DNA from: a virus
Length of the DNA stretch: 35,853 bases
IMG/VR virus record: IMGVR_UViG_3300023284_000570
Span: 1 to 35,853 of that record
Direction: 5' to 3' (one strand)
In this document: positions 7,168 to 15,958 of the stretch, one piece after another
How the letters are laid out: every line of letters starts with the position of its first letter
Position numbering within the stretch: the first letter of the stretch is position 1
Translations under genes and position numbers: made by a program
Notes under the pieces: generated by a model
The model's database searches: none
Seen by the model: the letters and a program-made list of their open reading frames with translations, nothing else
Told to the model about the DNA's origin: nothing

Positions 7168-8094
7168 TTAGCTGATGACTCCGTCGAAAAATACTCCGGT
7201 CGCAAAGTCGGTGATGAGATGATCGTAGTGCCATCTGCCGGTTACCCGATCAAACAGGCTGTCAGTCTTCGGCTCATTGAATCCGCGCATGGGCTCGAAC
7301 TCACGAGTCACACCGAAAAAGGTCAGTGCCCCCCTTGGGTTCGGGGTATTGTACAGCAAGAAGGCATCCTTCTCCCATATGAAGTCGATGTCATCTGTCT
7401 GGCCTTCATTGGCTGAATTCTTGGTCGCAGACATTACAAAAACATTCTCGACCCCGATGAGGGCGGCGAATGAATCTGTGGTCACACTCGTTGCGGATGT
7501 ATGCTTGACCTGCTCGATGATATTGGCATTCCGCTGGACTTCTCGCCATGCATCGTCGGCGATAAAGAAAAAGTTAGCATTCCGGTGAGCGCCCTTACGA
7601 ACCAGGGACATCTGAGCGACTATATCATCGGCTGGATTCCCCGTGGCGGTATCCCAGAGATCGCCGGGGGTTGTCACGTTCGCGGCAGGCCAGCTCGTGG
7701 GGTCGGTCAGGATGGCCGCTAAGTCCTGTTCCTTATCGGTCATAAGCCCTTGAGTAATCAGATTCATATGGAATTGATCTGGCCCCATTGACCCCGGTGC
7801 CCAATTCTCACGCTCCGCAATATCAATGAATGAACGAATCGTCCGCTCTTCTGATAGCGAGGTAACCTGGCTGATTTGTCCGTCGACCGTGGTCGGCTCA
7901 TTGCCTTGGGCGCGCTTAATGCCTTGAGGTCTGCGGAGCTTTCCTTTGTCTACAGTATAGAAGATTTCAGAGACGGCGTTGCCTGTCATTGGCGGCAGAA
8001 TCACGCTGGACGCAAAGGCAGCGTCCTCCTCCATATAATCAATCATGAATTGAGTTAGGGCTACGCTAATTTGTAGATCTTGGGCGACTGGCAT
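7168..8094 (-). CDS. Major capsid protein
   Basis: 308 residues starting MPVAQDLQISVALTQFMIDY. Length and layout fit a HK97-fold capsid of the Mu/N4-related type: an N-terminal arm, a long spine-like region (SLSEERTIRSFIDIAERENW), a P-domain helix phrase (DDIVAQMSLVRKGAHRNANFFFIADDAWREVQRNANIIEQV) and a C-terminal region ending DHLITDFATGVFFDGVIS. It follows the protease/scaffold and decoration genes, as in Mu-like head modules, and is followed by a terminator. The Shine-Dalgarno AGAGGAG lies about 7 bases before the ATG. The strong ribosome site and terminator fit an abundant protein. Confidence 0.85.
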   Translation of the reverse strand: MPVAQDLQISVALTQFMIDYMEEDAAFASSVILPPMTGNAVSEIFYTVDKGKLRRPQGIKRAQGNEPTTVDGQISQVTSLSEERTIRSFIDIAERENWAPGSMGPDQFHMNLITQGLMTDKEQDLAAILTDPTSWPAANVTTPGDLWDTATGNPADDIVAQMSLVRKGAHRNANFFFIADDAWREVQRNANIIEQVKHTSATSVTTDSFAALIGVENVFVMSATKNSANEGQTDDIDFIWEKDAFLLYNTPNPRGALTFFGVTREFEPMRGFNEPKTDSLFDRVTGRWHYDHLITDFATGVFFDGVIS

Positions 8095-8197
8095 AATATG
8101 CTCCTCTAGTTGGCGCTAAGTGCGCTTGAGTTGTCGCCTGAGACCCCTTGCGGGAAAAATCGAATGGCGGGTTACCTACCCACTGGAGGGTTATAGT

Positions 8198-8572
8198 TTA
8201 TGCGAAAGAACGACTGACTTGCGTTGCGCTGACTACCTCGACATTGATCAGATCATCAACCACTCCAGATTGAAGGGCCATGGCACCGTACCATTCTTGA
8301 TCTGCAGTAACGGTAATTCCGCGTGCGTTTGCATCGGAACCTAAAAGATCACCAGCGGCCACCGTGCCACCAATTTTCAATTTGGCTTGTCCGCCGACCT
8401 TTGCGACTCCAACGGTTTCGCCGCTGGCGGGTTTATCAGTCTGAATAGCGATGGGCTGAGCGGCAAGAGTGCTTGCAACAGCATCGCCGCTGCCGTCGAA
8501 TTTCACATATCGGTCCTTATTAGCAGAGAGGTCTTCTCCTGCTGTAAGATTTTTATGGGGCGTTGTGGCCAT
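8198..8572 (-). CDS. Capsid decoration / cement protein (DUF2190-like)
   Basis: 124 residues. The sequence pattern NLTAGEDLSANKDRYVKFDG, then AQPIAIQTDKPASGETVGVA and AGDLLGSDANARGITV is typical of small beta-barrel decoration proteins of the DUF2190 kind, which sit on HK97-type shells. The gene lies between protease and major capsid, the usual place. Strong Shine-Dalgarno (TAGGAGAACACC before ATG). The 103-base gap before the capsid start is without a gene and holds small hairpins only (GCGC-ACTTA-GCGC). Confidence 0.78.
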   Translation of the reverse strand: MATTPHKNLTAGEDLSANKDRYVKFDGSGDAVASTLAAQPIAIQTDKPASGETVGVAKVGGQAKLKIGGTVAAGDLLGSDANARGITVTADQEWYGAMALQSGVVDDLINVEVVSATQVSRSFA

Positions 8573-8597
8573 GGTGTTCTCCTACCTGATAATTTAT

Positions 8598-9749
8598 TTA
8601 GGTTATTGCGTTTGTTGCGTTTGCGGCTTTATGGAACCATGCGGAATGATCCTCATGCTCCGAGAAGTAAATGACGGCATCACTTTTTTTCTTGCCTTCA
8701 TTCTCTTTGCACCACAAAGCTATGGCCTTGTCGGCGTTGTCCTTGGTCGCTTCATGCTCTGCGAAGTTCTCGATGGTCATTTCGCCAGCTTTTGAACCAC
8801 CGGCTTCTGCTCCGGCTTTCGCGCCACGGAGAGTGTCCTGGATGGATTTGCCAGCAGGTTTGGTCAGCCCGATAATCAGCTCACGCGGGGAGAACTTCAC
8901 GCTAGTCCCATCCTCTGCGAATACTTCTAGTTCGTGATCCTTGCCATCGGCAGGTTCAAGCTCGTCGAGTAATGCAACAGCGCAGGTCTTCTGGATAGGG
9001 GTGGCGTGTGCCATCTTATCTGACTCAGCGAACGCCTCATGGTCGGCTGTGCGATCCTTGGCGCGCTGGGCATCCAGATCCTTCTGGAGCTTGTCATGGT
9101 CTTTCTTGAGCTGGGCGTGGGCTTTTTCAGCCTCGGCAAATTCCTCGGACTTCTCGTTGGCCTCGAGCGCTGCCTTTACGGCTGCATCCTCACGGGCCTT
9201 GATCTGCTCTTCTGTAAAAAGTGTTCCGGCAGCGGGTGGTGCTGCTATCGGTGCGGGTGCGGGCGTTGGTTCTGCAGGCATTGGTATTTCTCCTGGTTCC
9301 TGGTTATCTGAGAATACGATAATATCGTAGTCGCCCTTCTCATCTGTTTCAGAGAATAACGAAGGAAGTTTCTTTTGTCTAGGGGGGGTGGCACCGAGCA
9401 ATCCCAGCCCTCTCAAGGTAGGGCCTCGGCCATCAAGGTTGCGATAGAGCTCGGAGCTGTGGGCGAGCAGCTTGCCATCGTCAAACATTTCCTTCACCGA
9501 ATCATCTAATTTCATTGTGGCCATTAGCTTTTCGCCGTCGAGACGAACTGAGGATATGTACCCCAATGACATGTCCGTGGCATCACCTTTAGGGTGCCCA
9601 TGATGGACTGGTGGCTTCAAATATTCGAGGTCAAAATTATCGACAATTTTTTCCATGTCGGCCATCGTGAATGGCGGGTTCAATAAATTTGGGAACATTC
9701 CGGGGGTCTGTTGGCCCAGATCGTAAATGGCTTTTTCTACTGTATGCAT
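8598..9749 (-). CDS. Mu gpI-like prohead protease with scaffold domain
   Basis: 383 residues. The N-terminal ~130 carry the protease-type pattern: HHGHPKGDATDMSLGYISSV (residues about 49-68), a LDDSVKEMFDDGKLLAHSSELY block, then GPTLRGLGLLGATPP. This corresponds to the herpes/Mu-type head maturation protease (H, S and the final GATPP turn). From about residue 155 a Pro/Ala-rich linker leads into a long coiled coil (about 180-250: KAREDAAVKAALEANEKSEE and onward), the scaffold part, then a C-terminal domain. Such proteins template the prohead and cut capsid and scaffold. It begins 10 bases after the portal stop, with AGGAGAGC before the ATG. Confidence 0.82.
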   Translation of the reverse strand: MHTVEKAIYDLGQQTPGMFPNLLNPPFTMADMEKIVDNFDLEYLKPPVHHGHPKGDATDMSLGYISSVRLDGEKLMATMKLDDSVKEMFDDGKLLAHSSELYRNLDGRGPTLRGLGLLGATPPRQKKLPSLFSETDEKGDYDIIVFSDNQEPGEIPMPAEPTPAPAPIAAPPAAGTLFTEEQIKAREDAAVKAALEANEKSEEFAEAEKAHAQLKKDHDKLQKDLDAQRAKDRTADHEAFAESDKMAHATPIQKTCAVALLDELEPADGKDHELEVFAEDGTSVKFSPRELIIGLTKPAGKSIQDTLRGAKAGAEAGGSKAGEMTIENFAEHEATKDNADKAIALWCKENEGKKKSDAVIYFSEHEDHSAWFHKAANATNAIT

Positions 9750-9758
9750 GATGCTCTC

Positions 9759-12071
9759 CTAAGTAAATGCCGGATTGGCCGGGGCTATTCGTTGCAGTCT
9801 CGCCTGTGTTCTTTTGTTGGTGGGCGTGAGGCCTTCCTCTACCGCTTCGGTCACATGGATAAGAACCTTCTGGCAGCGGCAATTGAAATCATTGAGCGGG
9901 GCCATGGTATCCCATACGGGGTCATCCGGGGCAGCCATGAATCCATCCCACACCGCATGAGTCTCTCGGACATCTGCATCGCGCTGAGTCACTAGCTCGG
10001 CCAGTGGATATTCCTCTGGGCCAAATTCCTCAAACTGGGCATCGACTCCAGCGGTATACGCCTGCTGGGCGTTGGTCTGCCATACGGTTTCGAGGTGTGC
10101 CGATGAGCTGCTCCATTGATCGCCAACTCTCGCTGCAAAGTCTGTCACATCTTCTCCGGCATTCAGGCTCGCGGTAAATGCTTCCTGCACCTTTCGCACG
10201 GTAGAGGCATCGGCACCGCCCGCAAACGAGAAGGCCTCGCGCCTGGCGGCTGACTCCATCTGGTTGAATGTCGCGTCGGTTACAGCAGAGCGGTCTTTGA
10301 ATATCTCGATCAGCTTGCCGTATGGGGAAGTCAGAATCTCCTCACGACTCAAGCGGGCCAGCTCCTGAAATTCCTCGACCTCGCCAAGCCGGTCCTGAGT
10401 TTCAACAGTGTGGGCACGAGCCATCAGGTCGAACAGGAGTTTGGTTTCTGTGACTAGGTCTTCAATCTTTTTTACACGCTGCCCCTTGTCGTCTCCGGGT
10501 ATTCTGGCTGATAGCTGCTCGCGCGTCTGGACATTGCCTAGCCTTGCCTCTGCGGCTTTTACCTGCTCATCCTTGAGCTTAGTCCCCTCGATATTGGCCT
10601 TATCTATCAGGTCAAAATACTCATCGAGTTGGCGCTCGCCACGCTTACGGCTTGGTCTTTCTGGATTTGGTTCGGCAAATGTTTCCTTCTTGTCGTCATC
10701 CTCGTGGCTGGAGTTGTGGCTACTCTCTAGTTGATCCAGAGGAATGGCTATCTCATCAGGGTCGACCCCATCCGGTAACGGCTTGTCGTATTTGCCTAGC
10801 AGGTAACCCTTGGTCATCGGTACGCCCATAGCCTGCAGCGTTTCGTCTTCCTTGATCTCGGCCTCGGAGGTCTTGATCATCTCGGTATTGCCGACCAGCT
10901 TTGGGTATCTTTCCTGCTCTCCGAAGTTGATTATAATCGCCCACTTGACTATCTGGTCACTCCAGGTTTCGTCCAGGTTCTCGGATATCTTGACGATTAT
11001 CATATCCTCGCCGCTCATGTGGACATTGCCCAGGGCCAGAGAGCCAGTCCTGTCACCTTCGCCGCTAGTGAGCGTGGAGCCAAGGCCAGAGGTAGTCATT
11101 TGCCTGTCAGCATATTTGCGGCGGCGCTCCCAGTGAGTCTCACCGCCGCGAGTAACAGCGCCTTCAATGATTTCAATTTCCCAGGTATCTGGCGTGGCAA
11201 TCAGATTGGAGCCCTGTATCCCCTTGAGGGTTTCGATTATATTCTTGAGTTTGCTTCTAGTCTCAACATCGGTCGCGCCCGGTTTCGTCTTGCCCCAGAT
11301 AGTTCCAAAGCCGAGCTTGTCGAGGGCCACCATTTCGCCCGGTGCCATCTTGAGCTTCACCCATGCCTGTGAATGGAAGAGTCGTGCGAGAGCTTCCCCC
11401 CATGGATTATTGGTCGGGCCGAATGACATGCGCATGAATTTGCCGGGGAACAGATCGTCCATGTTGTTGAACTGGTTGGCCACGAAATTCTGATTGGGGC
11501 TATAGAGTAAGTCGTGCGTGGTGATGTCGAATGAGAAATAGTTCTGGTCACGCTTCATCAGGAAGATTGGAACGAATACCTGCATGCCCTCCCAAGTAGC
11601 TGGCCCCCACATAATCTCCTCGACTGAATAGCCCAGGAAGTCGGCCTCAAGCATGTCCTCCCACACCTGTTTCAGCTTGGGGATATTGGCCATCCATGCG
11701 CTGGTAAATCGTGCTAGGCGTTCGTCGTTCTCGTCTGGGCCATCCTTGCCAACGGTCGAGGGAACTATTTTTCTATCAAGGGCTAGCGGCCTGTCCTTAC
11801 GCCTGCGGACTATAGTCTGCTGGGTTTGATCCTTCTCCAGAATGTCGCGATAGTAATCAAGGCCGAGCGCACCCGCCTCACGAATGAGCACGCGGTCGGG
11901 GTTCTGGCCTGTCTGGGCTGTCACCCATGGGCGTAGACTGCGGTCAACCTTCGGGCCTGATACTGCCGACATGTAGACACCACGGTCAATCTTGCCAGCG
12001 TCAAAGCCCTCGCCAAATGCCTCGTCGTATTCAGTCTGGGTGCGAAGTCCTAATTTATTCAGTATGCCCAT
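9759..12071 (-). CDS. Portal protein (DUF935, Mu gp29-like) fused to a MuF/SPP1 gp7-like domain
   Basis: 770 residues, longer than either family alone. Residues 1-460 resemble DUF935 portals (KDRPLALDRKIVPST, DFLGYSVEEIMWGPATWEG, NPWGEALARLFHSQAWVKLK, SGEDMIIVKISENLDETWSD, QAMGVPMTKGYLLGKYDKPLP). Residues ~640-740 form a MuF domain: HLETVWQTNAQQAYTAGVDA, RDADVRETHAVWDGFMAAPDD and the typical ending PLNDFNCRCQKVLIH (residues ~727-740). In Mu these are separate genes 29 and 30. Here one frame covers both, joined by a charged linker. The portal ring admits DNA, and MuF proteins help in head assembly and may enter the cell with DNA. There is no strong ribosome site before the ATG; AGGCGAT lies further upstream. 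Confidence 0.85.
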   Translation of the reverse strand: MGILNKLGLRTQTEYDEAFGEGFDAGKIDRGVYMSAVSGPKVDRSLRPWVTAQTGQNPDRVLIREAGALGLDYYRDILEKDQTQQTIVRRRKDRPLALDRKIVPSTVGKDGPDENDERLARFTSAWMANIPKLKQVWEDMLEADFLGYSVEEIMWGPATWEGMQVFVPIFLMKRDQNYFSFDITTHDLLYSPNQNFVANQFNNMDDLFPGKFMRMSFGPTNNPWGEALARLFHSQAWVKLKMAPGEMVALDKLGFGTIWGKTKPGATDVETRSKLKNIIETLKGIQGSNLIATPDTWEIEIIEGAVTRGGETHWERRRKYADRQMTTSGLGSTLTSGEGDRTGSLALGNVHMSGEDMIIVKISENLDETWSDQIVKWAIIINFGEQERYPKLVGNTEMIKTSEAEIKEDETLQAMGVPMTKGYLLGKYDKPLPDGVDPDEIAIPLDQLESSHNSSHEDDDKKETFAEPNPERPSRKRGERQLDEYFDLIDKANIEGTKLKDEQVKAAEARLGNVQTREQLSARIPGDDKGQRVKKIEDLVTETKLLFDLMARAHTVETQDRLGEVEEFQELARLSREEILTSPYGKLIEIFKDRSAVTDATFNQMESAARREAFSFAGGADASTVRKVQEAFTASLNAGEDVTDFAARVGDQWSSSSAHLETVWQTNAQQAYTAGVDAQFEEFGPEEYPLAELVTQRDADVRETHAVWDGFMAAPDDPVWDTMAPLNDFNCRCQKVLIHVTEAVEEGLTPTNKRTQARLQRIAPANPAFT

Positions 12072-12080
12072 GTTAGATAC

Positions 12081-12395
12081 TTATCGCCTGCGTGCCAGCC
12101 TCAGCATTTCCTGCAGGTCTTTTATTTCCTTGGTTCGCCTCGCGTCCTTGAGTTTTGATTTTCTATCTTGATCAGCGAGTAGCCCTGCTATAGTCATCAA
12201 GGCGTCGCTCTGTTCAGCTACTCTGTTATTCAGGAGATTCACTTCAAGCTCAAGTAGGGCGATTTGCTCCGTATCCCCAAATCCACACTCGCCCTCCTGA
12301 ATATTTGGGCCGATAAGGGCGCACCATTGGCTTCCATCGAGGGACAGTGTTGCCCCCAGCCTATCTGCTTTGGCTTGATCTAAATTATCACCCAT
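12081..12395 (-). CDS. Small protein with a WCA-IGPNIQEG motif, function unknown
   Basis: 104 residues between the terminase and the portal. It carries SQWCALIGPNIQEGECGFGD near residues 22-41, followed by a coiled coil (LLELEVNLLNNRVAEQ and a Lys/Arg-rich end). The first early gene (18080-18541) has MWCAMIGPNIQEGYAGF in a similar setting, so this phage keeps two copies of the same short domain. Strong Shine-Dalgarno (AAGGAG). I do not know its role. Confidence 0.7.
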   Translation of the reverse strand: MGDNLDQAKADRLGATLSLDGSQWCALIGPNIQEGECGFGDTEQIALLELEVNLLNNRVAEQSDALMTIAGLLADQDRKSKLKDARRTKEIKDLQEMLRLARRR

Positions 12396-12407
12396 TTCAT
12401 TCTCCTT

Positions 12408-13838
12408 CTAGATACTTATATTATCCCAGCCGTCGCGCTTACTCCATGCTTCCATTCCGGCCGGGTCTCCGATTTCGAGTATGCCCTCGCCTGCTGAACC
12501 CTCGGCTGCAATGCGAATGAATATCTCCATGGCGTCAAACATGTCATCGTACTTACCCTCGGGGAACATCAAGAGCTCCTGTTCCAGCGCGTCGTGCGCC
12601 CCATTCGGGCCGAACCATACCATGCCCTGCTCGAACACCGGCTCGAGTCTCTCTGCCCTGATTTCTTTGGAATACTGTTGATCGATTGGTTTGCATTTGG
12701 GTATCTCTGCCTGCATGTCCTCGACGAAATCTGCGGCGAACGCAACGGCCTCAATCCCTATCCTGATGGTTTGGGGATACTTTTCATTCAGTCGCCGTAT
12801 CAATGCGCGGCGACCTTCGAGGTTCAATCGTTCGTGACCTGCCTCAAGAATATAATAGTTTAGGTCGCGTGAGTCAATTATTCCTACGCACCATGCAGTG
12901 AAATCGCTCGTGATTGTCTTACCCATAGAGGTATCGACGCCGATGTAATATATCTGACATTCGTCGGGTGGCAGCTCTTTCCAGTACTTGAAATAGTCGG
13001 GCTTGAACTTTGAACCCTGCATGGCAGCCGTATCATTCTGGTATTGGCAGTTGAACTTTGTGGTGCCCATTCGGCGCTTCCGCTTGTGGAGTTCGTCGAG
13101 ATCGAAGCGCTCAGGGAATAGGGCGACCTCTTTCCCGTCCTCGTCGTAATTGATTGCCGAGTGAACGACATGTTGGTCTGCCAATGTGCCTTCGAGCAAC
13201 TTCCCATATTGATCCTGCCAATGATAACGGGTGCCTATCCATGTCATGGTTCCGCCAGGTTCAAGCGTACCCTCGACCGTCTGGGCTATCCATTCCTCCA
13301 ATTTGTCACGCTGGTATTCAGTCCGGGAATTCTCGAAGTCAACACAATCATCGAACAGGTGGTGCTCGTAATGCTGGCCGGTGATGGCCCCATATAGGCC
13401 GACCGCGATAATGCTGGACTCGCCGGCAGCCAGTCGTCCGCTGATTGTGATTTGATCATCGCGCCACATCTTGCCCGTCCGCCGTTGCTCCCGCATGCTC
13501 ACCGTATGGCCGGGTGCGAGATGAGGGAATAGCTTGACCAGCTCCCGGTTGTTCTCCATCTGCCCCTTGATATATCGGAGATTCTTTTTCGCCTCCTGTG
13601 ATGAGTTGGAAATCAGGCAGATGCGTGCATTGGGATTACAGGCCAATCGCCACAGGGCTTGATACTGACACATGACCGTGGACTTCCAGTGGCCTCGAGG
13701 GCCAAGGCCAAGGAATTCATCATGTATCGCCACGCCATTCGCCCACTCATAATGGAACTGCTGCAGCTCCGGGTTCATGAAGTTACAGAATCGAGCGAAC
13801 GAACCTGGGGCCGTGAGCTGTTGGGCGAGGGTGGTCAC
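12408..13838 (-). CDS. terL: Terminase large subunit (packaging ATPase and nuclease)
   Basis: 476 residues. It shows the classical ATPase features: Walker A GLGPRGHWKST (44-54), Walker B HHLFDDC (159-165) and a later coupling-type phrase TWIGTRYHW (199-207). The C-terminal RNase H-like nuclease has acidic residues in IGVDTSMG (D302), RIGIEAV (E363) and KYDDMFDAMEIF (D431-D435). It powers DNA packaging through the portal and cuts the concatemer. The start is GTG, overlapping the upstream stop (TAGTG), so it is coupled to the 77-residue gene before it. No alternative ATG fits better. Confidence 0.93.
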   Translation of the reverse strand: MTTLAQQLTAPGSFARFCNFMNPELQQFHYEWANGVAIHDEFLGLGPRGHWKSTVMCQYQALWRLACNPNARICLISNSSQEAKKNLRYIKGQMENNRELVKLFPHLAPGHTVSMREQRRTGKMWRDDQITISGRLAAGESSIIAVGLYGAITGQHYEHHLFDDCVDFENSRTEYQRDKLEEWIAQTVEGTLEPGGTMTWIGTRYHWQDQYGKLLEGTLADQHVVHSAINYDEDGKEVALFPERFDLDELHKRKRRMGTTKFNCQYQNDTAAMQGSKFKPDYFKYWKELPPDECQIYYIGVDTSMGKTITSDFTAWCVGIIDSRDLNYYILEAGHERLNLEGRRALIRRLNEKYPQTIRIGIEAVAFAADFVEDMQAEIPKCKPIDQQYSKEIRAERLEPVFEQGMVWFGPNGAHDALEQELLMFPEGKYDDMFDAMEIFIRIAAEGSAGEGILEIGDPAGMEAWSKRDGWDNISI

Positions 13839-14071
13839 TAGCTGACCAATTCTAGGTCTTCATGCCATGCAGCCTTGCCGCCATCAATGCTGAATAGGTG
13901 CCGACGGTTGGCCTTCGAGAATACAATGTGCTCGATCACTCCGGTCTCGCCAACCCATGACCGATCTTTATCCAGCAGGACAGACAGCCATCGCACAGTA
14001 TCGCCCACCTTGAATCCGTGGGCCTCCTTGATTCCCATAATCATACAGCCGTCTTCGTATGTTTCACTCAT
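13838..14071 (-). CDS. Small protein upstream of terL, function unknown (SH3-like?)
   Basis: 77 residues from the ATG at 14071 (a TTG just before it is less likely, since GGAGGTGATTG precedes the ATG). The body reads HGFKVGDTVRWLSVLLDKDRSWVGETGVIEHIVF and ends RHLFSIDGGKAAWHEDLELVS, a small beta-barrel (KOW/SH3-like) pattern often seen in proteins that touch nucleic acid or ribosomes. Overlaps its neighbours on both sides. Unknown function. Confidence 0.62.
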   Translation of the reverse strand: MSETYEDGCMIMGIKEAHGFKVGDTVRWLSVLLDKDRSWVGETGVIEHIVFSKANRRHLFSIDGGKAAWHEDLELVS

Positions 14072-14289
14072 CAATCACCTCCGCCTTCTTGGCCGTGTAC
14101 GAGGCTTAGCCCGTAATTCATTTCCCTCTTGCTCAACGGCCTATTCAATATAAATACCACATGCATTGGGACATCCTGTCTAGGAAACGTGGCCTTCCAT
14201 CGCAGGTAGTTCATAAACATTGGCATTAAGTTGCGAGGCGTGGCTGTCTCCCAAATTTCTTGACCCTCTTGTCTTCTTTTCTCGTCCAT
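14071..14289 (-). CDS. Small hypothetical protein
   Basis: 72 residues from ATG 14289, which has GGAGG at a good distance. An upstream ATG at 14301 lacks such a site. The sequence contains ATPRNLMPMFMNYLRWKATF and RPLSKREMNYGLSLVHGQ. No recognised motif. The stop overlaps the next start (TGATG). Confidence 0.55.
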   Translation of the reverse strand: MDEKRRQEGQEIWETATPRNLMPMFMNYLRWKATFPRQDVPMHVVFILNRPLSKREMNYGLSLVHGQEGGGD

Positions 14290-14358
14290 CACGGCCTCCA
14301 TTTGTGCCTACATTTTGGGCACTGTGTTTCTGTGGTGTGGGTGATGCCGTCAGGGTGG

Positions 14359-14730
14359 TTAGCCATCGGCGAGAACCTCCGTTATGGCGTGGCAGTGAGC
14401 TCGGTGCTCTACCTCTTTATCGGGCAGGCAGAAAGTTTCGCAATATACTATCTGGGTGTCCTGTAGGACATTACGTATCCTTGTCAGTTTCATGCGGGCC
14501 TTCATCTCCCAGAACTGGGCGGCGGCCACTGAACGAATATCGTTGTATCGCGGTGTGCCAATATCAATGCAATCCTTCGCCGCGTATGCCACCTGCGGGT
14601 ACCGCGCCCTGTCTATAATCTGCCTCGACCTGCATGGCCAGCACTTGTTTTCGTAAAATGTATCATCGCAGCGGTTGCTCCTGATGCATGATTTCTGCTG
14701 CATCCACTCCAGCGGATCTTTACTCGCCAT
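14359..14730 (-). CDS. Cys-rich small protein, function unknown
   Basis: 123 residues from the ATG at 14730 (strong AAGGAG before it). It overlaps the upstream gene by 11 bases. Cysteines occur in two clusters: KSCIRSNRCDDTFYENKCWPC (residues ~13-33) and YCETFCLPDKEVEHRAHCH near the end, a layout that could bind zinc. Between lies a helical segment (SVAAAQFWEMKARMKLTRIR). No family recognised. Confidence 0.6.
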   Translation of the reverse strand: MASKDPLEWMQQKSCIRSNRCDDTFYENKCWPCRSRQIIDRARYPQVAYAAKDCIDIGTPRYNDIRSVAAAQFWEMKARMKLTRIRNVLQDTQIVYCETFCLPDKEVEHRAHCHAITEVLADG

Positions 14731-14989
14731 CTTCAACTCCTTCCGCTGGTTCAACTACCAGCCTGTAGATAAATATTGGGCACGCCATGTTCCAGCTAAT
14801 GTATAGCCTCCAAGTGATCAAGGGCTGCATTTTCTTGGGGCGATGCTTGCGCTTGTTGGCGCTTCTCTCAAACTCAAATCGCCACATCATGTCCGGCAGT
14901 CGATGCCTGAGCCACGCCTTCCTGAATCCAGCCTTGGGCCACTGCCAGCCCTTCACTTCCATGGTGAGGTTGCCGGGGTCTTTAGCCAT
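14720..14989 (-). CDS. Small basic protein, function unknown
   Basis: 89 residues from ATG 14989, overlapping the stop of the preceding gene (TAATG). It is rich in Arg, Lys and Trp (GWQWPKAGFRKAWLRHRLPD, MMWRFEFERSANKRKHRPKK) with a short hydrophobic stretch (YISWNMACPIFIYRLVV, about residues 63-79), which may be buried or a weak membrane segment. A longer ORF version starting at 15019 is possible but has no good ribosome site. Confidence 0.55.
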   Translation of the reverse strand: MAKDPGNLTMEVKGWQWPKAGFRKAWLRHRLPDMMWRFEFERSANKRKHRPKKMQPLITWRLYISWNMACPIFIYRLVVEPAEGVEDGE

Positions 14990-15528
14990 TAGGTGCCGGC
15001 CCTCCGCAATACCCAGCACTTATAGTTTACCGTCTCTCCGGGGGCCAAGGCAGGGTCAATCATAGTCCCCTCGTTATCAATAAAGGTCTCACCAGGTTTG
15101 GGGACCCTCCATTCGAGTGACTCACACCTCTCCCTTGCCTGAGGATAGCCATACGCCGCCTTTGCAATTCTACTGAGTGCCGCTGTATCCTTCTCCCCCT
15201 CATCCACAAACGCTTCGGGGAAGGCGGACTTTATGGCAGCCGCCCGTAATATATACTTTGTTTTATTCAGGGCATGGAAGGCTTCTTGTAATGCTATTTG
15301 TTCTGACTCTCCCAGCTTCCCTTCTGGTTCTGGCTCGGCAAAGGTGGCGGGGAAGTGAACGCGCCTCAGCGGCCACGCCCCCTCTTCTGTAGACTGTAAA
15401 TGTTGATGTACTTGAGAAAGCTCCTCGACCTGCTCCTCCGTCAGCCCGTCAGCGTTGCGGGGTGTGCCGTCTAGGCCAGGTCTATTGTTTTCATCAACGC
15501 TCCATAGGTTATATTTATATTCACTCAT
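14989..15528 (-). CDS. Hypothetical protein of the pre-terminase block
   Basis: 179 residues with a good ribosome site (AAGGAGACAGGCG before ATG). The N-terminal third is acidic, with TEEQVEELSQVHQHLQSTEE as a helix. A helical central part follows (EQIALQEAFHALNKTKYILR). The C-terminus is a small beta region (LEWRVPKPGETFIDNEGTMI and VNYKCWVLRR). No signal peptide or membrane segment. Function unknown. Confidence 0.62.
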   Translation of the reverse strand: MSEYKYNLWSVDENNRPGLDGTPRNADGLTEEQVEELSQVHQHLQSTEEGAWPLRRVHFPATFAEPEPEGKLGESEQIALQEAFHALNKTKYILRAAAIKSAFPEAFVDEGEKDTAALSRIAKAAYGYPQARERCESLEWRVPKPGETFIDNEGTMIDPALAPGETVNYKCWVLRRAGT

Positions 15529-15958
15529 CGCCTGTCTCCTTTTCTTTATCGATCATCGCCCTTAGTTTCTTGACATACCAGATGTTTTCGATGTCGTCAT
15601 CTGTGATTCTCTCCAGCTCATCAGGAGACTTGATCTCGCCCCACCATGATTCACAGCCGAATATAATCTTTCCTAGGTCGGGAACAAATATCGCCGGGTT
15701 GTGGTCGCCAAATCCCAGTGTCATAATTTCCGTTTTGATGTCGACCGCGCAGTCAACCGACCGCGCGATTACGCCCATATAAATCCCCAGGTAGGTCTTC
15801 TCCTCGTATTCTTCTGCACAGGGGCGAATCGAAACAAGCGCCCCCACCTTATGCTGCGCTAGTAGTCCTTCGGGGTGATATGCTAACGCCCCCAATCCCT
15901 TGTCGGCCCATTTGATATCCTCTATTTTTAATGGGAATCCTGAATCTTTAGTCGCCAT
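15521..15958 (-). CDS. Conserved-looking phage hypothetical protein
   Basis: 145 residues from the ATG at 15958, which has AGAGGA upstream; the longer reading (from 15982) extends into the terminase small subunit gene without a good start. It overlaps the upstream gene by 11 bases. The block AIFVPDLGKIIFGCESWWGEIKSPDELERITDDDIENIWYVKKL is a pattern I have the impression of seeing in other phages near small terminase genes, but I know no function for it. The middle has a beta-rich segment (TYLGIYMGVIARSV). Confidence 0.65.
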   Translation of the reverse strand: MATKDSGFPLKIEDIKWADKGLGALAYHPEGLLAQHKVGALVSIRPCAEEYEEKTYLGIYMGVIARSVDCAVDIKTEIMTLGFGDHNPAIFVPDLGKIIFGCESWWGEIKSPDELERITDDDIENIWYVKKLRAMIDKEKETGDE

